DNA of 64,000 bases from Perca fluviatilis (lineage: Eukaryota > Chordata > Actinopteri > Perciformes > Percidae), in NCBI RefSeq assembly GCF_010015445.1, contig NC_053119.1:23373883-23437882 (forward strand), read 5' to 3'. Position numbers and translations under genes: made by a program. Positions 57,810 to 64,000 of this stretch are shown here, piece after piece (within the stretch, counting starts at the first letter, position 1; every line of letters starts with the position of its first letter). The notes beneath the pieces are model-generated. The model saw nothing but the letters and a program-made list of their open reading frames with translations. It did no database searches and had not been told where the DNA came from.

Positions 57810-60800
57810 TGCCTTTGATTATCAATAATGTGATTAGATTTCTTTTCCAGTCAGATATGGATAATAAGTGAACTTATTGATATTTATTAGATATAATGAA
57901 CATATCCATAGATATCTTAAATATGTATTTCATTGAATTCATTGGCCATAGAGCTCAGTGAGGGCTGTTGTTTAAAGGATTTCTGTCATACTTAGTTTCT
58001 TTGAGAAATAACCCACTGATTGTTTTGTCCAGCTAATGAAAGGCCTCCAGTATTAAAACATTACTAACATGCTCCAGTGCAAAGACTGTGTGCAGTTCTG
58101 GGAATCAATACTTGGCTTTTATAACTTTGCTGTTATATTCACCAAATGTTTATGCAGCACAGTTCACTCCATGCTGAGAATCATGTTGTCCCATGCTGTT
58201 TTCAGAAAAAAGACAAAATGGGACTAAATGTGCTGTTGATCTAAGACAAAAGTTGCTTGTATACAATGTAATTCATCCTCAGTCATAAATAATTAATAAG
58301 CATGTGTGGCTTATTTTGCATTGATTGTTTCACAGAGATAAATTGTCTATCAGAGAAAATGGCTTCTACGAAGTTTTATCGTTTGATCATGGATATTTTC
58401 TTGCAATCGAAAAGATCAATGCTCACCATTTCAGACATGTGACACTTAAAACATTATTTAGAAGGAAAATTAAGCAGATTATTGAACAAAGGTCCATGAT
58501 TCAAACTAATAAATCATAGATTAAAACATGTATGCCGTTTTTATTCACAGTTTATGCCATTGCTTTTCTATTTTTGTGTTTTTTTTCACCAACCAGATGT
58601 ATTAATTCTAACATTCATGTAGACGTACATCAATTAGTTTTTAACATGTCATGCTGCGACTGTAAATCTTTATGGTGCAGGTAGATGTGTGACATTGAAT
58701 TCTACCTACCTTATGTAACTAATCCAGTTATGCATTAGCCTGCAATAATCCAACTGTAGGAGTGTCAGCATCATTAGGAATATGTAACTATGACCTGCAA
58801 GTGATTAGATGCCATTATTTCCTATCCTCAGGCTTGTGTGCCTACGTATATTTATGTTATGAATAAAGCTACCGTACCGTACTAATGTCTGATTGATCTA
58901 TCAGCCGAGTTGCATTGTGGGTAATGTAGGCGCCAGGTTTTGACAAGGAAGAAGAATGCTTGAAATAAAAAAGACAATTTGCTGCATCCATTTTTATAGA
59001 GTATGTTCATAAAACTATCCAGTTTGCACCATGTCAGTCACACATTCATTCAATCATTCATCAGGTCAGTCTGTCAGTCACTTGCTCAGTCAGTCCACAG
59101 CTTTTCAGTGAGAGGTGAAGTTGGCACTGTTCCCTGGGATAAAGCTCCACTGTGCCTCAATGAGGTCATTCTCAATCTTGGCATATTTTCTCACAGTGTG
59201 CCTCTTCTCTGGCATTCTATAAGCATGTACGTATGAAATCTATTTCAGCCTGACTATGCTACTATAAATAATGCTAATATTTAGTCTCACCTATTAAAAG
59301 GACTGTGTTTGAAGTGAGGTATTTGGCTTGTGTGTTGCGCTTCCCGGCATCTACAAAGAAACTGTGAAAAAGTGAGGTAAACTGTGATCTGGCTGCAAGG
59401 CCAGTGAGGAATTCTCATTTGCCTGCACAGAGCGGTGGGGCTCCACAGCTTTTGTTGCACCAAGCCTTCATTCCCACCAAGTACCTTCTGAAAACAAGGG
59501 GCTCTATTTTTACCTCAGACCACAATTTGGCTCCAGTGCTGAAGATGTTGGCTCCTAAAATGGGTCCAACCTCAAACCCCATGCACACAGCACACAGAGT
59601 CAAAGTTGTGCTGCACCTCTGCCCTTTGCCAGGAAGATCACATTTCTAAAAGTGGCTTCACACAAGGCTTGGCTAAATGACATTTCCATCCCCTGTGTTG
59701 TTTTCAGAATTGAACTAAAAAAAAACAGGGAGCTTCATTGCTTCCATGAGACCAGGTCACACATCATGTTACGTGTTTGTTTGTGTGGATATGTGAAAGA
59801 AGAAAGGGAAGGAGGTTTGATGTCCACATGTAGTATTGTAACTGAATTAGCTTGAGCAAGTCTCCTGCAGACTAATGAACAATTTGTTTGAATTCGGACT
59901 GCAACAACGATCATGATGTGCTTGAGAGAGGGAAAAGGGAAACAGAAGGACTGGTGAGAGGCCTGTTAATGCAACCTGACAGGAGTGAGCACAGTCAGTG
60001 AGTTGTCTGTTTCCTCCACAGAGAGACATTCTTTCAGCAGTACTGGCCCCTAAACAGGGTCTGGCCGAGAGCTTGACTAAACTTCTAACACGGCCACGTT
60101 ACGTCAAGCTATTATTGATCTCATCCGATACAGAAAAAGTAGTGACATAAATCATAGCTCATGTAAACAAACATAGCCATATTTGGAACATCACTTCCAA
60201 AGTGGGAATTATTCTTGAGAACTACCCAAGGTCCTGAAATTGCTCCCTCCAGTCTTAAGTACACTTAATCCTCAGATAGATCTCCTTTATACTTACCTGA
60301 TAGGTCCAATTGCAGCCAAACTGGGAAGTCCCTTAAGGACTGTGGGGTGACATTTGAAAATGGTTCTGTTTTTCACTGGGAGCCAATAAGATGATTTAGG
60401 TACTGGGGTAATATGTTTGGATATTAGTGCAGAAGACTGCAAGCTGCATTATAAATTAGCCCGAGCCCTCTTAATGGATACAATTTTAGACCTACTGAGC
60501 AAGTGGTGCTAATTCAAATCATTTTGGATGTTTGGAAGTCTCTAAAAACATATATAACTACCATAGAAATTAGTTTCCAAACTTTGTAAAAACTTTTTTT
60601 CCCCAGACTTATTTTTGTTTGACTAAAGAACTGTAAAAAGGGCAGGGAGGTAATTTAATATGTTATTGCATTGAGATTGTCACTTGCATTTAATCATATT
60701 GTGAAGATATGGTCATACTTTTATCATTTTATAAAATGTGTCAATATTCATAATTTGGATTTTTATTAAAACACTAACTAAAGTTCTTGTTTTACACATG

Positions 60801-61018
60801 TAAAGAGTTTTGATTAACACAATGCATAACAGTGATGACACTGAACTGTCATCAATTGTGATTTTGCTTACAATTGACATTGAAACAACAACAAAGCAAA
60901 GCAATCAGATATGCCTCTCAGGATGAACAAAATTATGATGTCTTTTGCTCCATTTCTTCTTTGTAATTTTAGTTTTTAGTAATTTTTTTTCTCCACTCTT
61001 ACCCTTTGGGGGTACAGG
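57810..61018. other. Probable first intron of the SLC6 gene
   Basis: No supportable exon or RNA gene. Scattered short frames only. AT-rich throughout. Confidence 0.4.
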
Positions 61019-61022
61019 GGAC

Positions 61023-61218
61023 ATGGAGAACACGTCCAAGGTGGAGCCCTCTAATGGGCACAACAGGTCCCTGGACATTGTGCCCAGTACAGAGGAGAAG
61101 ATGACAGACAGGGGTCAGTGGGGCAACAAGATTGAGTTTGTTCTGTCAGTGGCCGGAGAAATTATTGGCCTGGGGAACGTCTGGCGTTTCCCCTACCTTT
61201 GTTATAAGAACGGAGGAG
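61023..61218 (+). CDS. slc6a13: SLC6 transporter coding exon 1, N tail and TM1
   Basis: Begins [19 protein letters not shown] and ends in the TM1 stretch with NGG. The ATG is 4 nt after the exon's AG acceptor border (61018). Donor GTGAGT. Confidence 0.92.
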
Positions 61219-63902
61219 GTGAGTGTTGGAATTACTTATCTCTGGCCTTTTCAACATAAAAGCTTTTGCATTTATTCATCAGGGTTGAACAAATCTTAAA
61301 TTATTCCACAGAAGGCTTATAGAAATTCCATATTAACATTTGCATGCAATTGTGTGACAGCAAAATTAAGCTTCTCAGAGGAAATTTTGAATTAGTTTAA
61401 GAGGAGATAACACACAGGTTAATGTGTAATCTATTCTAAGGATTGATCAATGAGGGTCATGGTTCACTGAAAAGAGGGAAATAGCCAGACAAATGTTGGC
61501 ATGTAATGTCTGACACATAAGAGCTCACTGACAAAAAACAAAACTGGCACACAATAAAATCTTGGATCTTTAATGTCCCATAGGAAGTGAACTAGTTTGA
61601 TTCTTTTGGCTGTATGGATAATTTCATATTTACTTTACCAGCATAATATTTGCATGACTCTGTATCATGGCTTTTGCTTATACCAGCAGAATTCTTTAAA
61701 TTCAAACAATTTGCACCAGTCTCTACTACTTTACATTGCTTGAGGACATATTGAAAGCATCTGAGTGAACTGTTCATTTAATCTGCATGCTGCTTATACA
61801 GGTGCCTTCTTCATCCCATACCTCATCTTCTTGTTTGCTTGTGGCATCCCGGTCTTCTTCCTGGAGACGGCTCTGGGTCAGTACACCAGTGAGGGAGGCA
61901 TCACCTGCTGGAGGAAAATCTGCCCCTTGTTTGAAGGTAATCTACCTATTTTCTTAAGAGAGATAATTTAATGGATGTTTAATCATGTTAAAAACACTTT
62001 TTAAGCACCAAGAGTAGATCAAACTCATCAGCCACAGTCAAGTTTTACTGTCGTTCACTCCCAACATCTGTTTATGTTTAATGTGCTTTGTAAAAGTGTA
62101 TGTTTGGGAAAGCATCCATCTTCATGATGTTTTGAATGTAAATTTGAAATGATCTAATGATCACAGTTTGCATGTATTTCTGAAACAATGAGTTTCTTGT
62201 GCACCACATGGGATACATCTAAATATATGTGTGCAATAATGTGGGATGAAAAAGGAATGTCAGACGTGTACTGTATAAGGTTTTTATGTGCATGTATACT
62301 TTTCAGTGCACTTGTACAGTATATAAGTGATTTTGTGTGCACCCATGTGTGTCAAATAACCAGTATGAATGCCATACAGATGTGGCATGGTAATGATTGT
62401 AGCTGTAACTGCTGGCAAGCAACCAATGCTGGCTAATGTGGAATTTGTCTGCCTTCAAATAAGTCTGTAATCAGCCATAACCATAACTCATACAGGATGA
62501 CAGCTGGTGAAGAGTCGAGTCAGGTGTGCAATTATGAGTTGAAGCAAGAGCTTAACCTAAAAAATTTGCCTGTTTACCCTGCATCTAATTTACTGCACTC
62601 TGATGCAGTCATTTAGAAAAGGCAGCAGAGGTGAGCGATGGGTTTAATGAAGCTGGAAATTCCAAGGTTAAATTATGTCTCTTTGTCAATAGTGAATGGA
62701 ACTGCCAGGGAGCTCTTGTCATTGATTCAAAATTATTTCTCATTTGGGATAAACTACACTAATTGCTTACATGTGAAGCTACAAGTATATTGCACGTTAA
62801 TTTGAATTCACGTGCAATTCTCTGACTACTGTTGAATACAACACTGTGAGCTCACTGAGACTCCAGGTGTGCTCGCTTAATGGCATCAAAGCTGCTTTTT
62901 GACCTCCAAGACAAGTTTCTCAATACATGATGTACAGCTTTATTAAAGCATACCTATAATAAAACATATAGCCTCATGTTACACAATCACACTTATTCTC
63001 ATGGCATTGTCAAAGACATAATGCAGAGACAGAGTTTCTCTTTGGCCAAAAAGAAGTTACAATAATTGCAGCATTTTACTGTTTAATCATAATCTTGGTG
63101 TTTTTTTTCTGTTCCAGGAGTGGGTTATGCCACCCAGGTGATTGTTGCTCTGCTTAACGTCTACTACATCGTCGTGTTAGCCTGGGCCGTCTTCTATTTG
63201 TCCCAGTCCTTCACCTGGGATCTGCCCTGGGCCTCCTGCAACAACACCTGGAACACAGGTGAGCCACAAGGCCCTATACCAAAGGCAATAGATGTGCTTT
63301 TGCTAGACATATTCCGTGTGTAATCATTAATCAGGTCTCCATCTTGACATGCTTATGCATCTTTACCCACACGTGGGTGGCAGTGGTGGCAATCGGTCCA
63401 ACACATTGGGCAACACTAAAATATTTCAACAACTACAACAAGTATTTGATGGATTGCCATGGAGTTTTAAAAATACATGCATTGTCCACATTGCATTGGT
63501 GATTTTTTGTCTTTTCCTATTGATTGATTGATTTTTAGTAAAATGTCTCTACAACTATTAAATGGATTGCCGTCATATTTGTTTTCCCCTTAGTTATAAT
63601 AACTTTCATAAGTGCCTGACTTTATTGCTATCATTGGTACAAATTTTAATTTGACCAATACTTTGGTTCGTCACCAAATACCTTAAAACTAATGACATCC
63701 CCATCAACTCCAGCTGTGCATAGCTAATTAGCACATGTTAGCATGTTAACACCACAAACTAAGATGGTAAACATTATACACGCTAAACATCATACAGCAT
63801 AGTAGCATTGAACCGCTAGCATGGCTACAGACTTTTAGTGTTGTTTCTTTTAAACCAATCAACAACAACAACAACAACAACAACAAATATATATATATAT
63901 AA

Positions 63903-63950
<48 letters not shown>

Positions 63951-64000
63951 TGTTTTTTTGCTGGTGTTTTTCTTCAACATTTCATTAATTTATAGTTTTA
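61023..64000 (+). CDS. slc6a13: SLC6 GABA-type transporter (GAT2/GAT3-like), 5' part only
   Basis: Sodium- and chloride-coupled plasma-membrane uptake carrier of the GABA/taurine/betaine group. Three coding exons (61023-61218, 61802-61936, 63118-63258) give the first about 157 residues of some 600; the rest lies beyond the right edge. The N-terminal cytoplasmic tail is about 1-36. TM1 contains the unwound ion/substrate stretch [22 protein letters not shown]2 is in exon 2 ([20 protein letters not shown]). TM3 is in exon 3. The external loop starts [11 protein letters not shown], with the first disulfide Cys and an NNT glycosylation site. Glu in GEIIGLGN excludes GAT1, taurine and creatine transporters and fits GAT2, GAT3 or BGT1. 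[20 protein letters not shown] and YATQVI lean to GAT3 (slc6a11); the short N terminus with SNG leans to GAT2 (slc6a13). The family is certain, the exact paralog is not. Confidence 0.85.
61802..61936 (+). CDS. slc6a13: SLC6 transporter coding exon 2, TM2
   Basis: [20 protein letters not shown] then [20 protein letters not shown] and PLFE. 135 nt, phase 1 on both sides, as in related genes. Confidence 0.95.
63118..63258 (+). CDS. slc6a13: SLC6 transporter coding exon 3, TM3 and loop 2 start
   Basis: [20 protein letters not shown] then [20 protein letters not shown]. 141 nt, same length as the human SLC6A11 exon by residue count. Donor GTGAGC. Confidence 0.95.
63860..63946. repeat. (CAA)n then (AT)n low-complexity tract
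   Basis: About nine CAA units followed by about 28 AT units with one AAAT interruption, in an SLC6 intron. Likely length-variable and hard to assemble. Confidence 0.95.

Noticed and set aside
58325..58519. A 64-codon plus-strand frame as a gene
   Set aside because: It is AT-rich with no domain, no flanking splice sites of note and no similarity that I recognise.
61023..63258. GAT1, taurine or creatine transporter
   Set aside because: GEIIGLGN in TM1 carries Glu, whereas those transporters have other residues there, so only GAT2, GAT3 or BGT1 type remain.

Overview
The window is vertebrate genomic DNA, almost certainly from a teleost and probably a spiny-rayed one. It has short, well-conserved coding exons with consensus splice sites, long AT-rich introns, many CA/GT and tetranucleotide repeats, and several short terminal-inverted-repeat elements of kinds common in fish. 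No bacterial operon, phage, CRISPR array or rRNA gene is visible. Four protein-coding genes can be assembled exon by exon, with splice phases that agree throughout.

Region 1 (about 2.7-33.6 kb, minus strand) is fbln1 (fibulin-1): signal peptide, three anaphylatoxin-like modules, nine EGF-like modules, then two alternative C-terminal ends. The fibulin-1C end is one exon at 19.1-19.5 kb. The fibulin-1D end is three exons at 14.7, 12.2 and 3.2 kb. The predicted products are 675 aa (C) and 690 aa (D). Region 2 (about 33.8-38.1 kb) is intergenic, with repeat fragments and one inverted-repeat element.

Region 3 (38.4-48.2 kb, minus strand) is trim24 (TIF1-alpha): RING, two B-boxes, coiled coil, proline/serine-rich middle, PHD finger and a divergent bromodomain, about 890 aa. 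A 190-bp patch of homopolymers near 44 kb obscures one or two of its exon boundaries. Region 4 (49.6-53.5 kb, plus strand) is akr1d1 (delta4-3-oxosteroid 5-beta-reductase): nine exons, 326 aa, with the Asp-Tyr-Lys-Glu tetrad intact. It lies head-to-head with trim24. Region 5 (61.0-63.3 kb, plus strand, running off the right edge) is the first three coding exons of an SLC6 GABA-type transporter, nearest to slc6a13/slc6a11.

The four genes do not form a pathway: extracellular matrix, nuclear receptor/chromatin cofactor, bile-acid/steroid reduction and neurotransmitter uptake. The trim24-akr1d1 pairing is conserved with human 7q33-q34. I saw no new multi-gene system. The points most worth checking are the trim24 bromodomain, which has lost its acetyl-lysine-binding positions, its GC-AG intron, a perfect 31-bp-arm palindrome in fbln1, and mobile elements sitting very close to exons or the stop codon.
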